Source: Rhodococcus sp. 06-462-5
GTDB lineage: Bacteria > Actinomycetota > Actinomycetes > Mycobacteriales > Mycobacteriaceae
DNA: 64,000 bases
Direction: 5' to 3'
Assembly (NCBI RefSeq): GCF_002258315.1
Contig: NZ_NOYD01000061.1
Span: forward strand, 108,766 to 172,765
Part shown: piece by piece, positions 15,145 to 24,561 of the stretch
Numbering within the stretch: the first letter of the stretch is position 1
Layout of the letters: every line of letters starts with the position of its first letter
The notes under the pieces: model-generated
The model's database searches: none
Told to the model about the DNA's origin: nothing
The model's input: the letters and a program-made list of their open reading frames with translations, nothing else
Program-made: the position numbers and the translations under genes

Positions 15145-17598
15145 TCAATTGGACGAAGCGGCAGTCGAGGATCGGAGCCGTCGAGCAAGATACGGTCCCG
15201 TGATGCTGTCCGGGGACACCGCGACTTCGGCAGGCGTCCCGGTTGCGACCACGGTGCCCCCGTTGTCGCCGCCGCCGGGACCGAGATCGATGACCCAGTC
15301 TGCGGAGGCTATGGCATCCAGGTCGTGTTCCACCATCACCACGGTGTTGCCCGCGTCGACAAGTAGGTGCAGTTGGCGCATGAGCAGTGCGACGTCGGCG
15401 GGATGCAGCCCTGCGGTCGGTTCGTCCAGAAGATACAGGGCAGTGCCGCGACGGGTGCGCTGCAATTCGGTGGCAATCTTGATGCGCTGCGCTTCACCGC
15501 CGCTCAGCTCGGTGGCGGGTTGACCGAGTCGAAGGTAACCGAGCCCGATGTCGCGCAACGTCTCCAGACTGCGGGATGCTCCCGTGATGTCGGCGAAGAA
15601 CATCGCAGCCTCGTCCACCGACATGTGCAGCACCTCGGCAATTGTCCTGTCGCGCCACGTTATTTCGAGAGTCTCCGGTTTGTACCGGTCACCGTGACAG
15701 GTGGGGCAGGGGCCATAGGTGCCGGGGAGGAACAGCAGCTCCACCTCGACGAAACCGTCGCCCTGGCAGGTGGGGCATCGTCCGTCCGCGACGTTGAAGG
15801 AGAACCGTCCGGGTGCCCATCCGCGGGCCTTGGCCTCCTCGGTGCCGGCGAACAGTTTGCGGACGATGTCGAACATTCCGACGTAGGTGGCCAGTGTCGA
15901 TCGGGGGGTTCGGCCGATGGGCCGTTGATCCACCCGGACCAGGCGGGTGAACGTCTCGATTCCGGAGACCTCGGCCACGTCGACCTCGATCTGCATGCCG
16001 TCGTCCTCGTCTGCCGCGGTCTCGAGTCGGTGGCGCGCCACCTCGAACAAGACCTGGCTGACGAGTGTCGACTTGCCGGAGCCCGACACACCCGTTACTG
16101 CCGTCAGGACCGCGTGTGGGAACTCCGCCGTCAACTCCCGCAGATTGTGCCGGGTGACCCCGGCCAGAGTGAGCCAGCCCTGGGTGGGGCGCGCCTCCCG
16201 CTGCACGGATTCCGCTCGACCGAAGAGGTGCCTACTGGTGACCGACTCCTCGATCTCCTCCAAACCCGCGACGGGACCGCTGTACAGCACCCGTCCGCCG
16301 CCCTCACCCGCTGCGGGTCCGATGTCGACCACCCAGTCGGCGCGGCGCACCACGTCCATGTCGTGTTCGACGACGAACAAGGAGTTTCCCGACGCCTTCA
16401 GCTGGTCCAGGACGTCGAGCAGTGGCTCGGCATCGGCGGGATGCAGTCCTGCGGAGGGTTCGTCCAACACGTACACCACCCCGAACAGACCCGAACGGAG
16501 CTGAGTGGCGATCCGCAACCGCTGCGTCTCGCCGGGCGACAGCGTCGTCGAGCTACGGCCGAGCGCCAGATATCCCAGGCCCAACTCGAGCAACACGTCG
16601 ATCCTGGCCAGCAGGTCGGCGGTGATGCGTACCGCCACCTCCGTGGTCTCACCCGACTGTTCGGCTATCGGGCGCAGTACGGCGGCAAGTTCTGTCAGTG
16701 AGAGCGCATTGATCTCGGCGATCGAGCGGCCCGCGATGGTGACGGCCAGCGCGTCGGCGCGCAGTCCACTGCCGGAGCACATCGGGCAGCGGACGGTCTC
16801 GGTGAATTGCAGGGCGCGTTCTCGCATGCGCTCGCTGTTCGAGTCGGACAGAACATGCATGACATGGCTGCGGGCGCTCCAGAACTTGCCTTCGTAACTG
16901 TGGTCGACTCGGCCCTCTTCCGGTTCGATCCACACCTTGGGGTGCTCGTCGGTGAAGAGAAGCCACTCTCGGTCCTTCTTCTTCAGCGTGCGCCACGGTA
17001 CGTCGATGTCGATACCCATGCCGCTGACGATGCTGCGCAGGTTCGCGCCCTGCCAGGCACCCGGCCACGCCGCGATCGCGCCCTCACGAATGCTCAGCGA
17101 CGTATCGGGAACGAGCAATTCCGTTGTCACATCATGGAACTCGCCCAACCCGCCGCATCGCGGGCAGGCCCCGGCGACAGTGTTGGGTGAAAACGCTTCC
17201 GCCGACAGCAGCGGCGCACCGTCGGGATAGGTACCGGCCCGGGAGTAGAGCATGCGCAGGAGGTTCGACATGGTGGTGATGGTGCCGACGCTGGAGCGGG
17301 AGCTGGGCGAACCCCGGCGTTGCTGCAGGGCAACGGCAGGGGGAAGGCCGGTGATGGAGGCGACGTGGGGTGCCCCCACTTGCTGAAGCAGTCGACGCGC
17401 GTAGGGGGCGACCGACTCGAAGTAGCGTCGCTGCGCTTCGGCGTACAACGTGCTGAAAGCCAGTGACGACTTTCCTGACCCCGACACTCCGGTGAACGCG
17501 ACGAATGCATTGCGGGGTATGTCGACATCGACAGCTGCCAGGTTGTGCTCGGTAGCGCCGCGCACACGGACGTACCCGTCCCACGTTGAGTCCGTCAC
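15145..17598 (-). CDS. UvrA-like ABC ATPase (drug-resistance/DrrC class)
   Basis: The 817-residue protein is a UvrA paralogue: first Walker A GVSGSGKSSLAF at about residue 37, zinc-finger cysteine pairs CPRCGGLG and CPMCSGSG, the first signature LSPGETQRL and Walker B VYVLDEPSAGLHP; then the second half with GVSGSGKSTLV, CPTCQGDG and CPTCHGD, LSGGEAQRI and LYLLDEPTAGLHP. It is over 100 residues shorter than true UvrA (about 950), and its insertion region is reduced, like the DrrC-type proteins linked to resistance to DNA-intercalating compounds. It stands alone, converging on the lipase gene, with no transporter or toxin-synthesis gene near it. Repair or protection from a DNA-binding compound is inference. 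Confidence 0.88.
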   Translation of the reverse strand: MTDSTWDGYVRVRGATEHNLAAVDVDIPRNAFVAFTGVSGSGKSSLAFSTLYAEAQRRYFESVAPYARRLLQQVGAPHVASITGLPPAVALQQRRGSPSSRSSVGTITTMSNLLRMLYSRAGTYPDGAPLLSAEAFSPNTVAGACPRCGGLGEFHDVTTELLVPDTSLSIREGAIAAWPGAWQGANLRSIVSGMGIDIDVPWRTLKKKDREWLLFTDEHPKVWIEPEEGRVDHSYEGKFWSARSHVMHVLSDSNSERMRERALQFTETVRCPMCSGSGLRADALAVTIAGRSIAEINALSLTELAAVLRPIAEQSGETTEVAVRITADLLARIDVLLELGLGYLALGRSSTTLSPGETQRLRIATQLRSGLFGVVYVLDEPSAGLHPADAEPLLDVLDQLKASGNSLFVVEHDMDVVRRADWVVDIGPAAGEGGGRVLYSGPVAGLEEIEESVTSRHLFGRAESVQREARPTQGWLTLAGVTRHNLRELTAEFPHAVLTAVTGVSGSGKSTLVSQVLFEVARHRLETAADEDDGMQIEVDVAEVSGIETFTRLVRVDQRPIGRTPRSTLATYVGMFDIVRKLFAGTEEAKARGWAPGRFSFNVADGRCPTCQGDGFVEVELLFLPGTYGPCPTCHGDRYKPETLEITWRDRTIAEVLHMSVDEAAMFFADITGASRSLETLRDIGLGYLRLGQPATELSGGEAQRIKIATELQRTRRGTALYLLDEPTAGLHPADVALLMRQLHLLVDAGNTVVMVEHDLDAIASADWVIDLGPGGGDNGGTVVATGTPAEVAVSPDSITGPYLARRLRSSTAASSN

Positions 17599-17776
17599 CG
17601 AACGAGCCTAGCTGGCATCCTCGAGCCGAGGGCCCAGAAGTGCGAGATGCGATGCATCGGTGCCATCGCGCCCACGAGGAGATCGAGGGTATGTTTTCGG
17701 GTGGGTCTGCTCGTCGTGCCGCGAGCGACGAACGGGCATCCAACCACTGCATCAGGACCGTGAAGAAGGAGACGGC

Positions 17777-18055
17777 ATGGCCGAGGAGTACAGCACACGG
17801 CCGCTGTTTCGCAACGGTGCCGGCAGTGCCGCGGTGATCCTGGGCATCATCGCTCTGATCTGCGCGTTCGTACCCTTCATCGGAGATTTCGTAGCTGTCC
17901 CGACCGGTGTCGCCGCTGTGGTGTGCGGGTGGGTCGGGGTGAGCCGGGACGAGAAGGGCCTCGCGACAAATGGCCGCGAGGCCATGATCGGCGCAGCCCT
18001 CGGCGGCGCGGCCATGTTCGTGGTGTTCGTGGCGTACGCGGCCACCATCGTGTGA
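17777..18055 (+). CDS. Small membrane protein (DUF4190-like)
   Basis: A 92-residue protein starting at ATG 17777 behind GAAGGAG. It has two adjacent hydrophobic segments (about residues 16-37 and 39-54) and a third at the C-terminus, with a short polar loop SRDEKGLATNGREA between. The shape, GIIALICAFVPFIGD followed by GVAAVVCGWVGVSRD, is typical of the small DUF4190-like membrane proteins of actinobacteria, whose role is unknown. It is divergent from the UvrA-like gene. Confidence 0.72.
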   Translation: MAEEYSTRPLFRNGAGSAAVILGIIALICAFVPFIGDFVAVPTGVAAVVCGWVGVSRDEKGLATNGREAMIGAALGGAAMFVVFVAYAATIV

Positions 18056-18640
18056 ACGATGACAGAGTGAGCAGTGCCACGAAAACCTTTGTTATCGGTT
18101 GCTATGCAATACCTCTCGCCAACCGACGTCGTCCATCCACCTGCCGGCCATCGAACGACGCACGGTCGCAGGCACCCGAGTAGTCAGCCTTCGCAAGGGC
18201 CACATCGAGGATCGGATCATCACCGACGGCCGCCTACGCTCCCGCCCTGGCTGCATCCCGTGAACAATGCTGGATCGAATATCCGCCGACCCTTTCGTAC
18301 GGTTCACCTACAAAGAATTATGGTGGCTCCCGAATCCTTCGCGGAAATCGAAGGCAGAACACGGCATGCTATTGCCGTATTTCGACGCGTCGAACTTCCG
18401 ATTTTCTCGAAGTAAATGTACTTTCGGTTTTTTTCGAGCAGAGCCACAACGGATTTTCACTTGCCTTGATATCAATGAATCTGGCAATGAGGGACCGCAG
18501 CTTCGTTGCTGCACACCGATCGAATTTTCTTGTTCACACCGAACAGCAAGTACCACCCTGCTCATTCCACCTCTGCTGGACTGCACCGATCATGAGGTCC
18601 GTGGGCGGGTACGAACGACACTCAGCACCGAGGAGTACCC
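18056..18640. other. 585-bp region with no supported gene and an A+T-rich part
   Basis: I see no reading frame with credible protein features on either strand. The part at about 18300-18560 is clearly richer in A+T than its surroundings and contains homopolymer runs such as the T7 run at about 18428. It is probably a remnant of foreign DNA or a long 5' regulatory region for the gene at 18641. A GAGGAG at about 18630 serves as that gene's RBS. Confidence 0.5.
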
Positions 18641-19267
18641 GTGACACAGATACATGCTGCGACACACAAACATCGGGTGCCGGCGGAGCATCGTGTGCTC
18701 GGTCTCGACCGACGCACGTTTCCACCGGCACTCTTCGTCGTCGCGATCTTTGTCGTCTGGACCGTGATCCTCCCACGTGTCGACGCGGCCATCGGCTGGG
18801 ATGACCCCGTTCTCGCCGGTGAGCAACTCGCGCTCACGGACTCCGTCGTCTTCACGCCGACCACCGGCTGGGATGTCGAGGCCGGCTTTCGTGTCGACGA
18901 CGAAAGCCGTCGTTCCGGTGACGCCACCGTCGCTGGGAAGGGCGTCACCTTCCAGATCTCGTCGGACACGTTCGAGGGCACTCCGGACGAATTGTTGGAC
19001 CAAGTGGAGAAGGTCACATCCCGCACCGACGACCCGACCTTCAGGGTCGACGGCGACAGGACCACTCTCACCACGACGTCAGGCGAGAGCGGTGTCGCGC
19101 AGCCCTACAGCAGCGTGACCGGGGACGGTGTGGTCGCAGCATTCGTCATCGCCGGCAGGGGGCTGAAGATCACCGCCTACGGTCCTCCCGCTCAGATGAC
19201 CGCGGCCGTCGACAACATCCAGACCATGATCGCCAGTATCCGCACCGTCGACGGGAACAACTCATGA
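18641..19267 (+). CDS. Single-pass membrane protein coupled to PrsW-type protease
   Basis: The 208-residue product starts at GTG 18641. A basic, His-rich cytoplasmic leader of about 25 residues precedes one membrane span (ALFVVAIFVVWTVILP) and an extracytoplasmic domain of about 155 residues with no recognised fold. Its last bases overlap the ATG of the PrsW-type protease gene (ATGA at 19264), so the two are coupled. Given the topology and the pairing, the protein could be a substrate or regulator of that protease, much as anti-sigma factors are for other PrsW proteins. That role is inferred from context only. Confidence 0.65.
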   Translation: MTQIHAATHKHRVPAEHRVLGLDRRTFPPALFVVAIFVVWTVILPRVDAAIGWDDPVLAGEQLALTDSVVFTPTTGWDVEAGFRVDDESRRSGDATVAGKGVTFQISSDTFEGTPDELLDQVEKVTSRTDDPTFRVDGDRTTLTTTSGESGVAQPYSSVTGDGVVAAFVIAGRGLKITAYGPPAQMTAAVDNIQTMIASIRTVDGNNS

Positions 19268-20448
19268 CCGAGACCGGCACCGACACCCCACGCAGCTCCG
19301 AGGCCCGGCAACGGCAGGCTCGAGCAATGGAGGTCTCCGGGTGGGGTGAGCGCTTCCACTTCGTGCAACCCCACAATCTCTGCTTCTGGGTGTTCGTCGT
19401 GCTGACCGGAATCGGCGCGTTCCAGGTGTGGGCGTACTTCGCACCCAAGGCCGGGTTGTACGCCGACGCCTTCGCGATTTCGGCAGTGCTGTGCGGATTG
19501 TGCGGGCTGGCGTGGTTCGCCTGGTTCCGTCATATCGACCGATGGGAACGCCAACCGGGCCGACTCATCCTCGCCGCGCTCGTGTGGGGCGCAATTCCGG
19601 CCACCTTCGCATTCGCCCTCACCGCGAACAACGCAATGATCAGCATTTACAACAAGCTTTTCGGTCAAGTGTGGAGTGCCAACTGGGCAGCCGGAGCCAC
19701 CGCACCGATCACCGAAGAGGCCGCGAAGCTCTGCGGATTCATACTCCTCATGAGCCTTGCCCCGCGATTGATTCGGACCGCGAACGACGGTCTGATCGTC
19801 GGCGCGTTCATCGGGCTCGGATTCGCGATCTTCGAGGACTTCCTCTATGCCGCCAACTCCACAGCTCAGGCGTTCGGTACCGATCCGGTCGACCACGCCG
19901 TGCAGATGTCGTTCACGCGCATAGCGGTCAGCTTCGTCTCTCACCCGCTGTTCAGTGCCCTCGTCTGCACCGGTGTCATCTACATCCTCGGCACGGCGGC
20001 CCAGCCACGCCGGATCGGCCGCGGTGTGGCGTTCGTGTTGGTCGGAATGTTTCTGCACTTCACCTGGGACGACGCCGGCGGTCTCGGCCGAGGTGGCATC
20101 CTGACCTTCCCCGTCATGCTCGGCTCCATCGTGCTCGGGTTCACGGTGCTGACGATCGCGTTCCGGCGAGCAGCGCCGCGCGAGTACCAGTTCGTCCGCG
20201 ACATCCTCGCCCCCGAGGTCGAAGCAGGAACCGTGACCGACGCCGAGGTCGACGGCATCCTGGACAAGAAAGCGCGCAAGGCGTTCATCAAGTCCGCGCC
20301 CCACCACAAGTCGCGCCGAGCACGCAAGCACCTACGTCGGGCAATTCTCGACCTCGCCCATGACCTTGCAAACGACAACGGAGCCGACACCGAGGCCGTG
20401 CGCCACTCTCGCTCCGAGATCGAGCGTCTGCGCGTCAAGGCCGGCTGA
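19264..20448 (+). CDS. PrsW-family intramembrane metalloprotease
   Basis: The 394-residue product has about eight to nine membrane spans and the PrsW/CPBP-type motifs in order: the glutamate pair in APITEEAAK (about residue 155), GLGFAIFEDFLYA, the histidine in SHPLFSALVCTG and HFTWDD. The EExxxR/K-like first motif is present as EEAAK. The C-terminal 100 residues form a charged cytoplasmic tail. Proteins of this family cut membrane-bound regulatory proteins. It is coupled to the upstream single-pass protein and converges on the MFS gene 35 bp away. Confidence 0.85.
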   Translation: MTETGTDTPRSSEARQRQARAMEVSGWGERFHFVQPHNLCFWVFVVLTGIGAFQVWAYFAPKAGLYADAFAISAVLCGLCGLAWFAWFRHIDRWERQPGRLILAALVWGAIPATFAFALTANNAMISIYNKLFGQVWSANWAAGATAPITEEAAKLCGFILLMSLAPRLIRTANDGLIVGAFIGLGFAIFEDFLYAANSTAQAFGTDPVDHAVQMSFTRIAVSFVSHPLFSALVCTGVIYILGTAAQPRRIGRGVAFVLVGMFLHFTWDDAGGLGRGGILTFPVMLGSIVLGFTVLTIAFRRAAPREYQFVRDILAPEVEAGTVTDAEVDGILDKKARKAFIKSAPHHKSRRARKHLRRAILDLAHDLANDNGADTEAVRHSRSEIERLRVKAG

Positions 20449-20483
20449 CCGACAACCGGACCGGAACCAGGGCATGCAGGTCG

Positions 20484-21977
20484 TCACCGTGCCCCAGGGC
20501 CAACTGGTGCGCCACGACTTGCCCGCGCCCGGCTCATCCCAAGCAACACCAGTGCTGCCGCCGCCGTGGTGATGGCGAACCCCGCCACTGTGACTCCGGT
20601 TTGGAACGAGGCCGCTTGCTCGACGCTCCACGTGGTACTCGAGATGTTGCCCGTGAAGAGCGCCGCGATGATGGTGCCGGTGACGGTGATCCCGACGCCG
20701 GTGGCGACCTGACTCGACGTGTCGACCATGGCGGCCCTGATGGTGGTGCGGCTCTCGGGGAGACCGGTCATGACGTTGGTACCTGCGACGACACCGACTA
20801 TGCGCATACCTACCGCGACGAGGACGAGGGCAAGAGCGACCCAGACATAGCCGAATCGGCTACCTACGGCGAAGACCGCCAACCCGAGCACTACCGCCGC
20901 CCCACTCATCCAGGCGGCGTGGTTCATCCCCACTCGTCGCAGGAACGGCGCGACGAGGCGGCCGCTGAAGAGCAGCACGACGACCTGAGGGAGCATCCCT
21001 ATCGATGCGAGGGCAGGCGACCATCTCCATACGAACTGCAGCTGCAGTGTGACCATGTAGCCGAGGCCGGCAACGGCGAGCCCGGACGCGGCTTTGTAGG
21101 CAAGACCGCTGGACACGAGGGGCAGCGCAACGAGTTCGAGGTCCAGGAGCGGGTACCTCGCTATGCGAGCGCGGACGACGAAGACTGCTGCTGCGGAAAG
21201 GGTTCCGGCAGTTGCTGCCCACGGCATCCACGAATCGGGACCCACCTCGACGAACAGCGTCGGCGCGAGGAGTGCCAGGACGATGGTGGCTGTGCCGAGC
21301 ACCGCCCCAGCGACATCGAGGGGGTCGCGGTGCAACTCCTCTGGGAGGTCTTTCGCGACGCCCATGCGGATTCCGACGAACGCGAGAATCGCGATGGGTA
21401 CGTTGATCAGGAGCAGGACCTGCCAGGGCGCGAAGGCGAGAACGAAGCCTCCTGCGGTCGGTCCGATCGCCAACCCGACCAGGCCGACTGTCGAAATCAG
21501 GGTGAGGGCTCGAACGCGTAAGGACTCCTGATCGAAGAGCCGAAACGCGAGCGCCATGGAGCCGGGGGTGGTCATGGCTGCGGCGACGCCCATCACGGCG
21601 CGGACTGCGATGAGCTGCTCAGGAGTCTCGACGAGGGCGGTAGCCGCGCTGGCGAGCGCCAGCAATGTCAGGCCGACCAGCATTACTCGGCGTCGGCCGA
21701 ATCGGTCTGCGATGGCGCTGAACAGCAGCATCAGTCCCCCGAAAACGACCGCGTACACACCGGAGACCCACTGCAACGCGGTGGTCGATGCACCGAGTTC
21801 ACGCCCGATGGTGGGTAGGGCAACGTTGACGATCGAGTTGTCGAGCATCTCGAAAAGAAACACTGCAGAAAGGCCGGCCAGTGCCACCGCGGCGGCTTTC
21901 AGCGTCTGCGGACGGTGCCGCGTCGAAGAGGTCTGCGCCTCGTCTGTGTTGGCTGGTCGCTCATTTTTCAGGCGCAT
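20484..21977 (-). CDS. MFS drug/proton antiporter (DHA2, 14-TM type)
   Basis: The product of about 497 residues has some fourteen hydrophobic segments. The N-terminal half holds the DHA2 motif D/E pattern FLFEMLDNSIVNVALPTIG, and ADRFGRRRVMLVG is the conserved loop 2-3 motif. GPTAGGFVLAFAPWQVLLLI is motif C-like. ATG 21977 is preferred to ATG 21989 because GGAGA lies just before it. Such pumps export hydrophobic compounds. No regulator is adjacent. It ends convergent with the PrsW gene. Confidence 0.83.
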   Translation of the reverse strand: MRLKNERPANTDEAQTSSTRHRPQTLKAAAVALAGLSAVFLFEMLDNSIVNVALPTIGRELGASTTALQWVSGVYAVVFGGLMLLFSAIADRFGRRRVMLVGLTLLALASAATALVETPEQLIAVRAVMGVAAAMTTPGSMALAFRLFDQESLRVRALTLISTVGLVGLAIGPTAGGFVLAFAPWQVLLLINVPIAILAFVGIRMGVAKDLPEELHRDPLDVAGAVLGTATIVLALLAPTLFVEVGPDSWMPWAATAGTLSAAAVFVVRARIARYPLLDLELVALPLVSSGLAYKAASGLAVAGLGYMVTLQLQFVWRWSPALASIGMLPQVVVLLFSGRLVAPFLRRVGMNHAAWMSGAAVVLGLAVFAVGSRFGYVWVALALVLVAVGMRIVGVVAGTNVMTGLPESRTTIRAAMVDTSSQVATGVGITVTGTIIAALFTGNISSTTWSVEQAASFQTGVTVAGFAITTAAAALVLLGMSRARASRGAPVGPGAR

Positions 21978-22273
21978 ACACGTCTCCATCCAAAGGAGAA
22001 GTGGCAGCTCGGTGAGCGGCGTATGAACGGGGCTGAAGCCCTCGCTTTTACTTCCGGTGATCCGACTCTAACAGCCAGCAACAGGCAAGGGGAACCCGAC
22101 TTCGTTGCTGGACTGCTGATCGGCGGCTAGTGCCGCGCCTACTCGCCATTGCGGTTCGAACAGCGAAATCATCTACACCGCAAACTCTTCCGGATCACAG
22201 ACCCCCGGAGGAGTGTTGTCCAATTTATTACGATGATCTAATATCTCGATTGTCGAGGCATTTGGGAGGTCCA

Positions 22274-23131
22274 GTGAGTCGGTTCAGTGATAGCCCCGCA
22301 GCCGAGGGATTTTTTTCGGCTTACGACCGTGTTCTGGCGAAATGGCCGCTGCCCATCGACGCCATCGACGTCGAATCCGACTACGGCACAACCCGAGTCA
22401 ACGCCTCCGGACCCGTCGACGGACCTCCGGTGGTGCTGCTGCCCGGTGGCGGAGCAACCTCGACCGTCTGGTTCGCCAACATCGCGGCCCTAGCCCGAGA
22501 GAACCGGGTCTTCGCAATCGACCCGATGGGTGATCCCGGACGAAGCGTGGTCGGTGAGACACCGATCCGCACGGTCGATGACCTGATGTCCTGGCTCGAT
22601 CACGTTCTCGAAACCCTCGATGCCCCGAGAACTTCGGTGGTCGGACATGGGTACGGGGCAACGGTGGCGCTCGCGTACGCGCTGCACCGACCGGAGCGCG
22701 TCGGCGCACTCGTCCTGCTGGATCCCCCTTCGTGTTTCGCCGGCATGCGCCTGGCGTACCTTCTGCACGCCGTGCCACTTCTGGTGCGACCGACTCGCGA
22801 ACGTATGCGTTCTCTGATCCGGTGGGAAACGCGGAACGCGCCGGTCGACACCGACTGGCTCGATCTCACCGAGCGAGGCACCGACTTCCCGTCGGCGAAA
22901 CCAGTGGTCCCACGGCACCCCAAGGGAGATCGATGGACGACGCTCTCCGCGTACGTCACCGTCGTCTTTGCCGGCGAGAGCAAGGTGCACAACAGTTCTC
23001 GTGCTGCCGACGCAGTGGGGAAGGTTCTCCCGAACGCAAGTACCGTCGTCCTGCCCGGTTGCAGCCACCACATGTTGCCGATGCTGCCCGCCGGGGAACT
23101 CGATGCCGTGCTACTGAGCGCCCTGCACTGA
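22274..23131 (+). CDS. Alpha/beta hydrolase
   Basis: The 285-residue product starts at GTG 22274, which follows GGGAGG. It has the oxyanion motif LPGGGATSTVW, then FAIDPMGDPGRS, the nucleophile elbow VGHGYGATVAL (Ser replaced by Tyr-Gly: the usual GxSxG reads G-H-G-Y-G, so the expected Ser is Gly), and a histidine in PGCSHHMLP. The missing nucleophile Ser means it may not hydrolyse esters in the usual way; haloalkane- or cofactor-free dioxygenase-like roles exist in such variants. It is the last gene before the decayed tRNA-derived repeat at 23.2 kb. Confidence 0.75.
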   Translation: MSRFSDSPAAEGFFSAYDRVLAKWPLPIDAIDVESDYGTTRVNASGPVDGPPVVLLPGGGATSTVWFANIAALARENRVFAIDPMGDPGRSVVGETPIRTVDDLMSWLDHVLETLDAPRTSVVGHGYGATVALAYALHRPERVGALVLLDPPSCFAGMRLAYLLHAVPLLVRPTRERMRSLIRWETRNAPVDTDWLDLTERGTDFPSAKPVVPRHPKGDRWTTLSAYVTVVFAGESKVHNSSRAADAVGKVLPNASTVVLPGCSHHMLPMLPAGELDAVLLSALH

Positions 23132-23211
23132 CACCTGTTGTCTGGTCACCGCCAGCTGTATCCGAAGCAGCGATAGAGAGGGCGGGAAGCCGCCGTTCTC
23201 GTTTCACAACG

Positions 23212-23276
23212 CTGGATTCGTACGAACTCCCGTGCTCCCAGTCGGTCTCGAAACGACACTGTGCAGATTTCGAGGG
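23212..23276 (+). repeat. Degenerate copy of the tRNA-Leu(UAA) 3' region
   Basis: GTGCTCCCAGTCGGTCTCG at 23232-23250 followed by AAACGACACTGTGCAGATTT aligns with the plus strand of the tRNA gene at 54343-54380, with scattered mismatches; the flank CTGGATTCG also matches CTGGATCCA near 54323. It has the same orientation as the copies at 32.7 and 54.3 kb. Inference: the far end (att-like) of an older insertion at the tRNA gene. Confidence 0.65.
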
Positions 23277-23379
23277 AGCCAAGGGCCGCGGGGACTTCTC
23301 TATTTTGCGTTCACCGACCGCCTCGCACTGTACGGTGACCGCGGGGATCGGTACGGCTAAAGAAGAATGTCGGGGGATC

Positions 23380-24561
23380 ATGACTCTGTTCGGTGTGCTC
23401 GATCGCGTATTGACCAAACGACTGCCCCTGGAGCCTCCGGACGATCCCCACGCCGCGATCCTTCCAACCCCGATCGGCAACGACGCCTTCTTCCTCACCC
23501 CTCCCGGCATCGAGGACCTCGCACCCGGTGCGGTGATTCGGCAGCGCACGACCCGCGGTCTGGTGCCCCGGCCGCGAACCGCCCTGCATCAGTTCATGGT
23601 GCGATCTACCGACGCGCGAGGTCTGCCCGCCGGCGTCACCGCCTCGCTGCTGATTCCGAAGCGGCCGTGGACCGGGCGCGGACCGCGGCCCGTCGTTGCC
23701 CACAACGTGGCCATCGATTCCCTCGGAGCCAAGAGCACGCCGTCGTACCGGCTCGTGCACGGCGTCGGTGCCGACCTCCCGCCGGTGATGCCGCTCTGGC
23801 TCGCCCGCGGATACGCCGTCCTCGTCGCCGATCACCAAGGCCCGCGGATGTCGTACTCCGAAGGCACGATGGCCGGGCATGCCGTCCTGGACTCGCTACG
23901 CGGGATGACGGTCGTCGCCCCGGAGCTCGCCGACAGCCCAGTTGTGGCCTACGGCTACAGCGGCGGCGCGATCGCCACCACGTGGACGGCGCAACTGCAC
24001 CCGAGGTACGCGCCCGACGTGAGGTTGGCGGGTGCCGTCGCCGGTGGAACGCCCACCGACTTCTCGATGCTCCTCGACACCATGAACGGCACCGTCGCGG
24101 CCGGCCTGCTGGGCGCGGCGAGTATGGGTCTCGCGCGTGAGCACCCCGAGATGGTCGAGTTGTTCGGCCCGAAGGCGCTGCTGTTGGCGTCCTGGGTGAA
24201 GGACATGTCCGTCCTCCCCCTGGCCTTGGGCGGGTTGGCACGCATGCGAATCGAAGACTTGGCGTCCGAGCCCGACCCGTTCGACTCCGACATCGCGCGG
24301 CGAGTGATCGCCGCGAACCGTCCGGGCGCGGACGCGCCGTCGGCGCCGGTCGCGTTCTTCCACGGTTCCGCGAGCAAGTGGATCGGCGATCGCTTCATCC
24401 CCGAGGCCGGGGTGACTGCCCTGATCGAGCAGTGGCGCAGCAAGGGTGCCAACGTGCACTACGAGCCCGTGGCAGGCGACCACTTCATCGGCGCCATGAC
24501 CGGTCTGCCGTTCGTGTTGCGTTGGACCGCAGAACAATTCGCGGTCCACGGTTCGAGTTAA
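23380..24561 (+). CDS. LIP-type (secretory lipase family) alpha/beta hydrolase
   Basis: The 393-residue product is a paralogue of the lipase at 13796. ATG 23380 begins MTLFGVLDRV; the family pattern follows: FFLTPPGIEDLAPGAVIRQR, the LIP motif VADHQGPRMSYSEG, the nucleophile elbow YGYSGGAIATTW, and a His in AGDHFIGAMTG. It lacks the N-terminal MDPFYRAP block in recognisable form and has no signal peptide. It probably acts on lipids or wax-like esters. It follows a decayed tRNA-derived repeat, so it may be the first gene of an older island. Confidence 0.83.
   Translation: MTLFGVLDRVLTKRLPLEPPDDPHAAILPTPIGNDAFFLTPPGIEDLAPGAVIRQRTTRGLVPRPRTALHQFMVRSTDARGLPAGVTASLLIPKRPWTGRGPRPVVAHNVAIDSLGAKSTPSYRLVHGVGADLPPVMPLWLARGYAVLVADHQGPRMSYSEGTMAGHAVLDSLRGMTVVAPELADSPVVAYGYSGGAIATTWTAQLHPRYAPDVRLAGAVAGGTPTDFSMLLDTMNGTVAAGLLGAASMGLAREHPEMVELFGPKALLLASWVKDMSVLPLALGGLARMRIEDLASEPDPFDSDIARRVIAANRPGADAPSAPVAFFHGSASKWIGDRFIPEAGVTALIEQWRSKGANVHYEPVAGDHFIGAMTGLPFVLRWTAEQFAVHGSS

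Noticed and set aside
15367..16701. 444-codon plus-strand frame opposite the UvrA-like gene
   Set aside because: Shadow of the ATPase gene; the product is low-complexity and has no family features.
18605..18630. CGAACGACACT as a fourth tRNA-derived fragment
   Set aside because: Only about a dozen bases match the tRNA T arm, without flanking similarity.
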